Positions 1 to 7,196 of a stretch of DNA of 64,000 nucleotides are shown here, in pieces. Position numbers and translations under genes: made by a program. The DNA is taken from the NCBI GenBank assembly GCA_944386365.1, contig CALXAT010000005.1, positions 44,268 to 108,267 on the forward strand, in the 5' to 3' direction. The notes beneath the pieces were generated by a model. It did not search any database. It saw nothing but the letters and a program-made list of their open reading frames with translations, and was not told where the DNA came from. The stretch is from an uncultured Clostridia bacterium. Its GTDB lineage: Bacteria; Bacillota; Clostridia; TANB77; CAG-508. Position 1 is the stretch's first letter. Each line of letters starts with the position of its first letter.

Positions 1-31
1 CACAGGTGGCGTGAGTAGGGAAAGGAAAAGT

Positions 32-169
32 ATGGCTAAAGAGGTAAAAACTCTGGAAGAATTAATTGGTGAAGGAGGAACATTAGGGCTGGATTCTAGT
101 GAAGATCCAATTGATTTTGAGGGAACTCCAAATCAGGAGGAACATTATGGGATGAACTCTGACGAATAA
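32..169 (+). CDS. Small acidic hypothetical protein, 45 aa
   Basis: A 45-codon reading frame starts at an ATG behind a purine-rich stretch (GGGAAAGGAAAAG) and ends with TAA. The product is acidic, with many Glu and Asp and several Gly, and has no membrane segment or motif I recognise. Codons such as CTG, GGG and GGG-rich runs make it less AT-rich than hpt and uvrC next door. That matches the other short foreign-looking genes at 2.8-3.5 kb and 37.0 kb. A strong terminator follows about 55 bases later. Its promoter would lie before the window. Existence as a real gene is likely from the start, stop and terminator; the function is unknown. Confidence 0.5.
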   Translation: MAKEVKTLEELIGEGGTLGLDSSEDPIDFEGTPNQEEHYGMNSDE

Positions 170-224
170 GATTCATTCGCTATTCTGCCCATTTGCAGAA
201 AGGCATCTCAGTTTGTATGAAGCA

Positions 225-260
225 AAGCAAGTTATCCTCATTTGGGTAACTTGCTTTTGT
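225..260 (+). terminator. Intrinsic terminator of the 45-aa gene
   Basis: A perfect 10-bp stem, AAGCAAGTTA with TAACTTGCTT, encloses a 12-nt loop and runs into TTTTGT. It separates the small gene from the hpt promoter. Confidence 0.75.
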
Positions 261-300
261 AGTTAAACAAAATAAATATGTAAATAAATCTATAAAATCA

Positions 301-329
301 TTGATATTGTAAGTAATTTCATATATAAT
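301..329 (+). promoter_or_regulatory. Promoter of hpt-uvrC
   Basis: TTGATA (301-306) and TATAAT (324-329) are separated by exactly 17 bases. This places the start of transcription about 70 bases before hpt. Confidence 0.65.
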
Positions 330-407
330 ATTGTTAGCAGAAATAAATAAATGGTTATAGGTAATCCAATTTCATAAAAACCTAAATATAAAATAAGGGG
401 AATTAAA

Positions 408-926
408 ATGAATGTACTAATTAATGAATCAAGAATAGAAAAAAGATTAGAAGAAATGGCAAAAGAAATAGATAAAGATTACGAAGGAAAAGAAATTATA
501 TTAATTGGAATTTTAAAAGGTTCTGTTGTATTTATGGTGGAACTGGCAAAAAAATTAAAAACAAAAGTACAATTTGAATTTATAGAAGTTTCTAGCTATG
601 AGGGAACAGAAAGTACAGGAAAAGTAAAAATTGTAAAAGATATCAAGAATAGTATTGAAGGAAAGGATGTATTAATTGTAGAAGATATCATCGATACAGG
701 AACAACTTTATCCTTTTTAAAAGATTATTTCATGCTAAAAAAACCAAACAGTTTAAAAATTGCAACTTTACTTAGTAAACCATCAAGAAGAACAAAAGAA
801 TTAGATGTAGAATATATTGGTTTTAAAATCGAAGATAAATTTGTAGTAGGATATGGTTTAGACTATAATCAAAATTATAGAAACTTGCCATATATTGGTT
901 ATGTTGAAAGTGAAGAAGAATTTTAA
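408..926 (+). CDS. hpt: Hypoxanthine-guanine phosphoribosyltransferase
   Basis: 172 aa, the usual length for bacterial HPRT. The family catalyses transfer of phosphoribose from PRPP to hypoxanthine or guanine in cytosolic purine salvage. The PRPP-binding signature VEDIIDTGTT is at residues 91-100, with the two acidic residues and the TGTT loop intact. The early GILKGS stretch (about 34-39) is the second conserved loop. AAGGGG stands 8 bases before the ATG. uvrC follows after 29 bases without a terminator, so the two are probably co-transcribed from the promoter at 301-329. Identification is firm; preference for guanine or hypoxanthine cannot be read from the sequence. Confidence 0.93.
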   Translation: MNVLINESRIEKRLEEMAKEIDKDYEGKEIILIGILKGSVVFMVELAKKLKTKVQFEFIEVSSYEGTESTGKVKIVKDIKNSIEGKDVLIVEDIIDTGTTLSFLKDYFMLKKPNSLKIATLLSKPSRRTKELDVEYIGFKIEDKFVVGYGLDYNQNYRNLPYIGYVESEEEF

Positions 927-955
927 CGGAATTTATTAGATAACGAGGGAAAAGA

Positions 956-2815
956 ATGTTTAATATAGAAGAAGAATTAAAAAAACTACCAGGGAAACCT
1001 GGTGTTTATATTATGCATGACAAAGATGATAAGATTATTTATGTAGGAAAAGCAGTTTCTTTAAAAAATAGAGTAAGACAATATTTTCGAAAAACAAATA
1101 AAACTGCGAGAATTGAAAAAATGGTTTCTTTAATAGATCATTTTGAATATATTGTTGTGGATAATGAGGCAGAAGCATTAATCTTGGAATGTAATTTAAT
1201 AAAAAAGAACAGGCCCAAATTCAATGTCTTATTAAAAGATGATAAAACCTATCCCTATATAAAAATTGATGTTAAATCAGAATACCCCGGAGCATATTAT
1301 ACAAGAAGAATTGTAAATGATGGTTCAAAATATTTTGGACCTTATGCAAATCCTGGTGCAGCAAAAGAAATGTTAGATTTTATTAAAGAAAGATATAAAA
1401 TTCATCAATGTAGAACTTTAAAAGAACGAACAAGACCATGTTTAAATTATCATATAGGTAGATGTTTAGCACCATGTATGGGAAATGTTGATAAGGTAGA
1501 GTATAGAAAACAAGTTAATGAAATTATTGATTTATTAGAGGGAAAAACAGATAAAGTTTTAAAAGATTTGGAAAGGCAAATGCAAGAAGCATCTCAAAAA
1601 ATGGAATACGAAAAGGCAGCCTATTTAAGAGATAGAAAACAAGCCATTGAAAGGGCATCGGCAAAACAAAAAGTGTCTAATATATCAGAAAATAGTATTG
1701 ATGTTATTGGAATTGCTAAATCAGATTTAGAAGTCTGTGTGGAAATCTTTTTTGTAAGAAATAGTAAAATGATAGGAAGAGAGCAATATTTCTATAATGA
1801 CCTAAAAGATATGGAAGATAGTGAAATTCTATCAGGTTTTATCAAACAATATTATTTTGATAACCCCAATATTCCTAGTAAAATTATGATTAGAGAAGAA
1901 ATAGAGGATAAAGAGGCTATAGAAAAATGGTTATCCACAGAATTAGGAAAAAAAGTGGAAATTAAAACACCAAAGAAAGGTGAAAAACTTAGATTTGTGG
2001 AAATGGCAGAAAATAATGCAAAAGTAACGTTAGATAATAAAGAAAAAGATAAAAGCGAAATCTTGCTAGAATTAAAAGAAGTTTTAAAAATGGATAAATT
2101 GCCAAGAAAAATAGAAACGTTTGATATATCTAATATATCGGGAGAATATATGGTGGCTGGAATGTGTGTAATGCAAGATGGGGTCATCAAAAAGAATTTA
2201 TCCAGAAGATTTAAAATTAAAACAGTTTATGGGCAAGATGACCCAAAGTGTATGGAAGAAGTTATTACTAGAAGAATAAGACATTCTATTGAAAACCAAA
2301 ACAGAGGATTTGGAAAACTTCCAGATGTTATATTTACTGATGGTGGCATTACCCAAATACGAGCAACCAAACAAGCCATTCAAAATGTTTTAAATGAAGA
2401 AAAAGAAAAGACTATACAAGAAGATATAACAGAACAAGATAAAAAAGAGAAATTAGAAATGCTAGAAAAAGAATTAGATATTAAAGTATTTGGTATGGTA
2501 AAAAATGATAAACACCAAACAAGAGCGTTAATGGATGAAGATAGAAACGAACTAATCATTTCAGAAAACTTAATGAAGTTAATTACAAGATTCCAAGATA
2601 CGGTTCATGATACAGCAATTACCTATCATAGGAAGTTAAGAGATAAAGAAATGAGAAGATCAGCATTAGATGACGTTAAAGGAATTGGAACTGTAAAGAA
2701 ACAAGCTTTATTAAAAAAGTTTGGAAGTGTAGAAAAAATAAAACAAGCTTCTATAGAAGAATTACTGCAAGTAAAAGGCATTACAAGAGAATTAGCAGAA
2801 AAATTAAAACAATAA
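956..2815 (+). CDS. uvrC: Excinuclease ABC subunit C
   Basis: 619 aa, normal UvrC length. The family makes the dual incisions of nucleotide excision repair with UvrB. Domains in order: an N-terminal GIY-YIG nuclease (PGVYIM near residue 16 and IIYVGKA near 26) for the 3' cut; a Cys-rich segment (CRTLKERTRPCLNY...CLAPC) around 150-175; a UVR motif around 205-240 that contacts UvrB; an RNase H-like nuclease domain from about 380 (ETFDISNISG, later FTDGGITQI) for the 5' cut; and tandem helix-hairpin-helix DNA-binding motifs at the C-terminus (DDVKGIGTVKKQALL, LLQVKGITRELAEKL). The start at 956 has GAGGGAAAAG just upstream. It is the second gene of a likely hpt-uvrC unit and is closed by a hairpin terminator at 2850. 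Confidence 0.96.
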   Translation: MFNIEEELKKLPGKPGVYIMHDKDDKIIYVGKAVSLKNRVRQYFRKTNKTARIEKMVSLIDHFEYIVVDNEAEALILECNLIKKNRPKFNVLLKDDKTYPYIKIDVKSEYPGAYYTRRIVNDGSKYFGPYANPGAAKEMLDFIKERYKIHQCRTLKERTRPCLNYHIGRCLAPCMGNVDKVEYRKQVNEIIDLLEGKTDKVLKDLERQMQEASQKMEYEKAAYLRDRKQAIERASAKQKVSNISENSIDVIGIAKSDLEVCVEIFFVRNSKMIGREQYFYNDLKDMEDSEILSGFIKQYYFDNPNIPSKIMIREEIEDKEAIEKWLSTELGKKVEIKTPKKGEKLRFVEMAENNAKVTLDNKEKDKSEILLELKEVLKMDKLPRKIETFDISNISGEYMVAGMCVMQDGVIKKNLSRRFKIKTVYGQDDPKCMEEVITRRIRHSIENQNRGFGKLPDVIFTDGGITQIRATKQAIQNVLNEEKEKTIQEDITEQDKKEKLEMLEKELDIKVFGMVKNDKHQTRALMDEDRNELIISENLMKLITRFQDTVHDTAITYHRKLRDKEMRRSALDDVKGIGTVKKQALLKKFGSVEKIKQASIEELLQVKGITRELAEKLKQ

Positions 2816-2829
2816 AATATAAAAAAAGT

Positions 2830-2874
2830 GGGGAGTTATCTCCCCGTCTGGACGTACTTTCTACGTCCTTTTTT
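2830..2874. terminator. Back-to-back terminators, uvrC and convergent small gene
   Basis: Two stems lie side by side. GGACGTA/TACGTCC (2850-2868) followed by six T on the plus strand ends uvrC. GGGGAG/CTCCCC (2830-2845), read on the minus strand into seven T, ends the convergent 56-aa gene. The TAA stop codon of that gene lies inside the hairpin loop. Confidence 0.8.
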
Positions 2875-3006
2875 AATTTGTCCATAGATGGACAGACCTG
2901 GATAGCGACCGGCTAATCCAGCAGTAACCCTGTGAATCTGAATGCTATGATAAAGAAAACCTCCTATCACCAGACAAACAGGAATTAAAACAATTGCTTT
3001 TTTCAT
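2836..3006 (-). CDS. Small single-pass membrane or secreted protein, 56 aa
   Basis: The frame starts at the ATG at 3006, nine bases after GGAGG; the ATG at 3012 is too close to that site. The product begins MKKAIVLIPVCLVIGGFLY, a lysine-led hydrophobic segment typical of a signal anchor or short membrane helix, followed by a basic tail (GQIKKGRRKYVQTGR). No family is recognised. The unit is self-contained: its own minus-strand promoter at 3076-3104, a leader hairpin (ACAGAGA/TCTCTGT), a strong ribosome site, and a terminator whose loop holds the stop codon. Base composition is clearly richer in G and C than in uvrC, as in three other small genes of this window. Confidence 0.6.
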   Translation of the reverse strand: MKKAIVLIPVCLVIGGFLYHSIQIHRVTAGLAGRYPGLSIYGQIKKGRRKYVQTGR

Positions 3007-3075
3007 GTGCATAGCCCTCCTTCGGTAAATATAAAAAGCAATTCACAGAGAATTTTCTCTGTAAGGTTCTAAAAT

Positions 3076-3104
3076 ACTATAGCACAAATCATCTGAAATA
3101 TCAA
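3076..3104 (-). promoter_or_regulatory. Minus-strand promoter of the 56-aa gene
   Basis: On the minus strand TTGATA (3104-3099) and TATAGT (3081-3076) are spaced by 17 bases. A 7-bp leader hairpin (ACAGAGA/TCTCTGT) lies between the promoter and the gene. Confidence 0.6.
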
Positions 3105-3183
3105 TTATTTAAGGAAAGTAAGAAGTTAATGTTAGACGTATGAACTGAAATAAAATGCAAAAATTCAGTATAATAAAAAGAGC

Positions 3184-3216
3184 GACCAATCCGAATTGTT
3201 TCGAATTGGTCTTTTT
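3184..3216. terminator. Bidirectional terminator after the 101-aa gene
   Basis: A 12-bp stem with one mismatch (GACCAATCCGAA with TTCGAATTGGTC) is followed by a T run on each strand. On the minus strand it comes directly after the stop codon of the 101-aa membrane protein. Confidence 0.7.
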
Positions 3217-3220
3217 AAGC

Positions 3221-3526
3221 TCACTTTTCTTGATCGCCGTGTTTCTTTACAGGCTTATTTAACCAATGCCAGAAAATGGCACAAGCAACAAAAGCCAGCG
3301 CAGCTCCCACAGCACCTGAAATGAGCCAGTCAATTGGGAAGTTTAGAATTGCGCCCCAGATTGCTCCAGGAATACTTCCCAATGCACGTCCTAGGGCTTG
3401 GTGGTTCAGGACAATCAGTGCGACAGTCAAAACCACTAACACAAGAAGTGCAAAAATAATTGCGATTACAACCCCTGATCCCAGCTTTCGCTGGATTTTC
3501 CGTTTCAGCCGATGAAATTGTTTCAT
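3221..3526 (-). CDS. Two-helix membrane protein, hypothetical, 101 aa
   Basis: The product has a basic N-terminus (MKQFHRLKRKIQRKL), a long hydrophobic helix at about 18-42, a Gly/Ala-rich linker, and a second helix at about 69-90, ending in a charged tail. This is a small integral membrane protein with both ends probably in the cytoplasm. AGGAG stands 10 bases before the ATG. I recognise no family. It is a single-gene unit with its own promoter (3595-3623), leader hairpin and terminator. Its codons (GCG, CGC, CTG, CCC) contrast with the AT-rich neighbours, suggesting transfer from a less AT-rich genome. Confidence 0.65.
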   Translation of the reverse strand: MKQFHRLKRKIQRKLGSGVVIAIIFALLVLVVLTVALIVLNHQALGRALGSIPGAIWGAILNFPIDWLISGAVGAALAFVACAIFWHWLNKPVKKHGDQEK

Positions 3527-3562
3527 GTTTATACTCTCCTTTGCTGTAATATGGGTTCAATC

Positions 3563-3623
3563 TTTGAGAAGACTTTTCTTCTCAAACTATCTCCATTATA
3601 CCACAAAATAGCTAAAAATACAA
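3563..3623 (-). promoter_or_regulatory. Promoter and leader hairpin of the 101-aa gene
   Basis: On the minus strand TTGTAT (3623-3618), a 17-base spacer, and TATAAT (3600-3595). A 10-bp leader hairpin (TTTGAGAAGA/TCTTCTCAAA) follows at 3586-3563. The -35 and the T run after it resemble the promoter of the foreign-looking gene at 37 kb. Confidence 0.6.
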
Positions 3624-3751
3624 ATTTATGTATACTTTCAAGGAAAAACAGAGAAAAAATGTAAAAAATCTGAAAAGTTATTAAAAAATAAGTCATAAAA
3701 GAAACATAAGTTGAATATCCTATTATGAAAATAATTGAAGGAGGAATGAAA

Positions 3752-3943
3752 ATGGAGTATACGGAAGATAAACTACTAAATTTAGAGTTAAGAAGGGCAA
3801 GTGCAAAGTCAAAAGACAAAAAACTTATAAAGAAAATACAAAAACATAAATGGATTAGTATGATAATTACAGCTTTAATCATATTATCTAGTATAAATGC
3901 AATCATGCTATATAATTTTTTTAAAATTTTACAAAACATTTGA
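3752..3943 (+). CDS. Small single-pass membrane protein, 63 aa
   Basis: The AAGGAGG at 3738-3744 is 7 bases before the ATG at 3752, which decides this start over the earlier ATGs at 3725 and 3746. The first 40 residues are highly charged and Lys-rich; one hydrophobic helix (ISMIITALIILSSINAIML) follows, then a short tail. No family recognised. Composition is AT-rich like the bulk of the chromosome. It precedes the hicB remnant by 49 bases. Confidence 0.5.
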   Translation: MEYTEDKLLNLELRRASAKSKDKKLIKKIQKHKWISMIITALIILSSINAIMLYNFFKILQNI

Positions 3944-3992
3944 ATTTATGAAAAAAGGAAGTATAATATGTAACAAGAAAGAAGCTAAAAAT

Positions 3993-4175
3993 ATGAGTAT
4001 AAAATATAATGTTATGATACAAAAAGAAGAAGAATGGTATGTAGCAAAATGTTTAGACAATAATGTTGCATCGCAAGGGAAAACAATAGAAGAAGCATTA
4101 GAGTTATATTTACAAAATGAAGAAATAATACAACCGAAAGAAACCTATTTAACAACATTGGAGGTGGCTATATGA
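3993..4175 (+). CDS. HicB-like antitoxin, short form, 60 aa
   Basis: The stretch MSIKYNVMIQKEEEWYVAKCLDNNVASQGKT, split as beta strands and followed by IEEALELYLQN, is the partial RNase H fold typical of HicB antitoxins, which bind and inhibit HicA mRNA-interferase toxins. No C-terminal DNA-binding domain is present, so this is the short form or a truncated one. Its stop codon overlaps the ATG of the hicA remnant (ATATGA at 4171-4176), the usual coupled arrangement. Because the toxin gene is broken, this antitoxin has probably lost its role. Confidence 0.6.
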   Translation: MSIKYNVMIQKEEEWYVAKCLDNNVASQGKTIEEALELYLQNEEIIQPKETYLTTLEVAI

Positions 4176-4404
4176 GTTCTAAATACCCAATACTACCTCC
4201 AGAAAAAAATTATTAAAGTAATGAAAAAAATTGGAGTTTCATAAAATATCACAGAAAGGAAGTCATACTAAATACATAAATGATAAAACTGGAAAGATAT
4301 TTATTATTCCAATGCATTACGAAATTGCAAAAGGAACTTTAAAAAGCATCTTAGAATAGGCGGATATAGAATTAGAAGAATTTTTAAAATATTTAAAATC
4401 ATAA
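4172..4404 (+). pseudogene. hicA toxin remnant with frameshifts and a stop
   Basis: The frame opens MSSKYPILPPEK, then needs a shift to read IIKVMKKIGVS, then another to read ISQKGSHTKY...IFIIPMHYEIAKGTLKSIL, and a TAG falls where HicA normally reads QAGI. The catalytic-type QKGSH motif and the terminal KGTLKSIL helix are the HicA signatures. At least two frameshifts and one in-frame stop make the toxin inactive. Confidence 0.7.
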
Positions 4405-4427
4405 AATTTTTAAATCGTTAAATACCC

Positions 4428-4456
4428 TTGGAAAAATCAAAAAAATATGATAAAAT
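4428..4456 (+). promoter_or_regulatory. Promoter of the methyltransferase gene
   Basis: TTGGAA (4428-4433), a 17-base spacer and TAAAAT (4451-4456). Start of transcription would be near 4463, just before the GGAGGG site. Confidence 0.5.
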
Positions 4457-4474
4457 AATGCTATTCTAATAATA

Positions 4475-4515
4475 GGAGGGATAGTAGTTTATTTAGGCTA
4501 CTAAAAAAAATTATG
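4475..4515 (+). promoter_or_regulatory. Ribosome site separated from its start by a hairpin
   Basis: GGAGGG at 4475-4480 is 32 bases before the only good ATG (4513), too far for normal use. Between them TAGTAG (4482-4487) and CTACTA (4498-4503) form a perfect 6-bp hairpin. Folded, it would bring the GGAGGG within roughly 10 bases of the ATG. This is inferred from pairing only. Confidence 0.4.
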
Positions 4516-5376
4516 AAAATAGCAAATGAATGGAAAGATTATAAAATATTAGATATGGCAGATGGCCAAAAATTAGAAAAATGGGGTAATGTCATATTAT
4601 CTAGACCAGATCCACAAATTATTTGGAAAAATAAAAGCTTTCCAAATAAATGGAAAGATATTAATGCTGTATATAATAGAAGTAAAACAGGTGGTGGTTC
4701 ATGGGATTTTAAGAAAAAAATGCCTGCCCAATGGCAAATAAAATATAAAAACTTAATATTCAATATTAAACCAATGGGATTTAAACATACAGGATTATTT
4801 CCAGAACAAGCTGTTAATTGGGACTGGATGATACATAAAATCAAAAGTGAAAAAAGAGAAATTAAAGTATTGAACTTATTTGCATATACTGGAGGAGCAA
4901 CAGTTGCTTGCTTATCAGCAGGAGCTTCTGTATGTCATGTGGATAGTTCAAAAGGAATGACCACTTGGGCAAAAGAAAATGTCATGTCATCAGGATTTCA
5001 AGATAGACCAGTTAGATTTATTGTAGATGATGTTGTTAAATTTGTTAATAGAGAAATCAGAAGAGGAAACAAATATGATGCTATTATTATGGATCCACCA
5101 TCTTATGGAAGAGGTGCCAAGGGAGAAGTATGGCAGTTTGAAAACAATATCTATGATTTAGTAGAATTATGTACAAATGTATTATCAGATAATCCATTAT
5201 TCTTTTTAATTAATTCTTATACGACAGGAATATCTAGTAAAGTTCTAGAAGACATTTTATACTTAACCATATCTAAAAAATATAAAGGAAAAATAGAATC
5301 AGGAGAAATTGGGCTTCCTATGGAGAATTCTAAATTAGTATTGCCTTGTGGAATTTATGGAAGATGGGAAAAATAA
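4513..5376 (+). CDS. Class I SAM-dependent RNA methyltransferase, RlmI/RlmK-like
   Basis: 287 aa. The motif VLNLFAYTGGATVACL near residue 120 is SAM-binding motif I of the Rossmann methyltransferases. IIMDPPSYGRG near 193 is the DPP(S)Y-type catalytic motif of base methyltransferases related to the 23S rRNA cytosine-5 enzymes (COG1092 group). An N-terminal domain of about 100 residues would position the substrate; no clear PUA domain is visible, so the exact target base is not assignable. It is followed after 12 bases by an RNA pseudouridine synthase, so the two make an RNA-modification operon. The start is discussed with the hairpin site just upstream. Confidence 0.8.
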   Translation: MKIANEWKDYKILDMADGQKLEKWGNVILSRPDPQIIWKNKSFPNKWKDINAVYNRSKTGGGSWDFKKKMPAQWQIKYKNLIFNIKPMGFKHTGLFPEQAVNWDWMIHKIKSEKREIKVLNLFAYTGGATVACLSAGASVCHVDSSKGMTTWAKENVMSSGFQDRPVRFIVDDVVKFVNREIRRGNKYDAIIMDPPSYGRGAKGEVWQFENNIYDLVELCTNVLSDNPLFFLINSYTTGISSKVLEDILYLTISKKYKGKIESGEIGLPMENSKLVLPCGIYGRWEK

Positions 5377-5388
5377 AAGGAGAATTTT

Positions 5389-6090
5389 ATGCAGAAATTA
5401 AAAATAATATATGAAGATAATCATATCATTGTTGTAGAAAAAATACCCAATATACCATCACAGTCTGACAAAACAGGAGATATGGATATGCTAAACTTGG
5501 TTAAAGAATATATTAAAGAAAAATATCATAAACCAGGAAATGTATATTTAGGATTGGTACATAGATTAGATAGACCTGTTGGCGGTGTTATGGTATTTGC
5601 AAAAACTTCAAAAGCTGCTTCAAGGTTGAGTAATCAAGTAAGAGAAAAAATCTTTAAGAAAGAATATTTGGCAGTTGTAGACGGAAAATTTGAAAATGCA
5701 AAAGGGACATTAGTAGATTATTTATATAAAGATGAAAGAAATAATATAAGTAAGGTAGTTCATAAGGAAAAGAAAAATGCTAAAGAAGCAAAGTTAGATT
5801 ATGAAGTTCTAAAATATAATGCAGTAAAGGATTTGTCTTTAGTGAGAATAAATTTACATACAGGGAGACATCATCAAATTAGAGTGCAGTTATCTCATTT
5901 TGGGCATAGTATATTTGGAGACCAAAAATATGGAACAAGAGGAAAAGGAAAACAAATTGCTTTATGGGCATATAAATTAACAATTGAGCATCCAATAACA
6001 AAAGAAAGGATGGAATTTAAAGATTTACCAAAACCAATTGGAACATGGTGTATATTAAAAAATGAAGATAATATAGTTGAAGAAATTTAA
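5389..6090 (+). CDS. RluA-family pseudouridine synthase
   Basis: 233 aa. The catalytic motif is VHRLDRPVGGVMVFAK near residue 60, with the RLD aspartate that attacks uridine. INLHTGRHHQIRVQLSHFGH near 155 is the second RluA/RluD signature and GDQKYG the third. The family isomerises specific uridines in rRNA or tRNA. It lacks an N-terminal S4 domain, as in the short RluA-type members. AAGGAG precedes the ATG, and the gene runs 12 bases after the methyltransferase. The substrate position cannot be told. Confidence 0.88.
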   Translation: MQKLKIIYEDNHIIVVEKIPNIPSQSDKTGDMDMLNLVKEYIKEKYHKPGNVYLGLVHRLDRPVGGVMVFAKTSKAASRLSNQVREKIFKKEYLAVVDGKFENAKGTLVDYLYKDERNNISKVVHKEKKNAKEAKLDYEVLKYNAVKDLSLVRINLHTGRHHQIRVQLSHFGHSIFGDQKYGTRGKGKQIALWAYKLTIEHPITKERMEFKDLPKPIGTWCILKNEDNIVEEI

Positions 6091-6244
6091 AAACTTTGAC
6101 TATATTTTTTATATTATTTAAAATTTTTTTACAAAATAAATAGAAATAAATTTTTATAAAAGAAAATAGACCTTTTACAAAATAAAAAGTACTCTAAAAA
6201 GTTAGAAGTGCTACAATCCATTTAGCAAGAAGAGGTGAAGAAAT

Positions 6245-6871
6245 ATGATAGATAAAATCTGCACATTCTTGACAAATCGAATAAGAAAAGAAATGCCTGA
6301 AATAGATGATGAAAGAGCTGATGTGATAAATTATGGATTACAAAACATTGTAGGCGAAATACCTAAAATCTTTTTACTATTTATAATAGCTTATGTTTTA
6401 GGAATGTTAAAAGAGGTATTATTCATGTTTATTGTATTGATTCCGTATCGAGGAGCATCTGGAGGATTTCATCTAAAAACACATTTGGGATGTATAATAG
6501 GTACAACAATTTTCTATTGTGGAACGGTACTTCTTTCACAACATATTATATTGGAAAATATAACAAAATATATATTAATAGGAATTATCTGGATATTTGG
6601 AATGATAATGATAAAGCTTTATGCACCAGCAGATACAGAAAATGTTCCGATATTATCTAAAAAGGATAGAAAGAAAAAACAACAAATAGCGTATATTGCA
6701 TATACAATAGGTCTTATTGCTGCTATGTTTATACAAAATAATGTGATTTCAAATATATTAATATTTGGAAATTTAGAACAAACATTGACGATAACTAAAT
6801 TTGCATATAGATTAACAAAAAATAAATATGGATATGAAGTGTATGGAGATGCTTCAACTCAAAATGTTTAA
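6245..6871 (+). CDS. agrB: AgrB-like peptide-processing membrane protease
   Basis: 208 aa with several membrane helices. AgrB proteins are membrane cysteine endopeptidases that cut AgrD and close it into a cyclic thiolactone signal. The catalytic pair fits His76 and Cys83 in PYRGASGGFHLKTHLGC, the position known from Staphylococcus AgrB. AGAGGTG lies 9 bases before the ATG. agrD follows 49 bases later on the same strand. The upstream 150 bases contain a TACAAT -10-like box in a sequence repeated after agrD (see findings). The sensor genes agrC and agrA are on the opposite strand, converging on this pair, unlike the usual agrBDCA operon. Confidence 0.9.
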   Translation: MIDKICTFLTNRIRKEMPEIDDERADVINYGLQNIVGEIPKIFLLFIIAYVLGMLKEVLFMFIVLIPYRGASGGFHLKTHLGCIIGTTIFYCGTVLLSQHIILENITKYILIGIIWIFGMIMIKLYAPADTENVPILSKKDRKKKQQIAYIAYTIGLIAAMFIQNNVISNILIFGNLEQTLTITKFAYRLTKNKYGYEVYGDASTQNV

Positions 6872-6920
6872 AAAACATAGCCGGTATGTTTTTAATATAT
6901 ATTGTAAGGGGGAATCTATT

Positions 6921-7037
6921 ATGTTCAAATTTTTAGCTAAAGTAGCAGAAAAATATGCCAAAGTTACAAATACAGCTTGTTTCTTATGGCTATTACATCA
7001 ACCTAAAATGCCAGCAAGTATGATAAAAAAAGACTAA
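6921..7037 (+). CDS. agrD: AgrD-like cyclic-peptide pheromone precursor, 38 aa
   Basis: Starts at the ATG 6921 after AAGGGGG. The precursor has an amphipathic basic leader (MFKFLAKVAEKYAKVT), a core NTACFLWLL with a single cysteine, and the conserved C-terminal recognition piece HQPKMP, equivalent to the DEPKVP-type tail of staphylococcal AgrD. AgrB should cut before HQPKMP or one residue earlier and link Cys20 to the new C-terminus, giving a very hydrophobic five- or six-residue ring containing Phe, Leu and Trp. The exact ring size is inference. It is the only candidate signal gene in the locus. Confidence 0.88.
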   Translation: MFKFLAKVAEKYAKVTNTACFLWLLHQPKMPASMIKKD

Positions 7038-7118
7038 TTCTTGGCAAAAATAGGACGAAGAATTATTTTTGCCAATCCCATATAACTTAAAAAGTTATAT
7101 GTTACAATCCAATACAAG

Positions 7119-7145
7119 ACAGCTTTTGCAAGCTGTTTTTCTTTT
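7119..7145 (+). terminator. Terminator of agrBD
   Basis: Stem ACAGCTT/AAGCTGT with a 4-nt loop followed by TTTTTCTTTT. Confidence 0.8.
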
Positions 7146-7152
7146 GACATAA

Positions 7153-7195
7153 AAATAGATATGAACCATTTAATTCATATCTATTTTGCGTTTTT
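7153..7195. terminator. Bidirectional terminator between agrBD and agrAC
   Basis: A perfect 13-bp stem (AAATAGATATGAA/TTCATATCTATTT) with T runs on both strands. It serves the convergent agrC on the minus strand and backs up the agrBD terminator. Confidence 0.8.
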
Positions 7196-7196
7196 A

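Noticed and set aside
3276..3515. Open frame of 79 codons on the plus strand
   Set aside because: It lies antisense to the 101-aa membrane protein gene, which has promoter, ribosome site and terminator; the plus-strand frame has none.
7081..7145. Functional small RNA after agrD
   Set aside because: The promoter-like repeat is followed almost at once by the terminator, so any RNA would be under about 40 nt; kept only as part of the agr observation.
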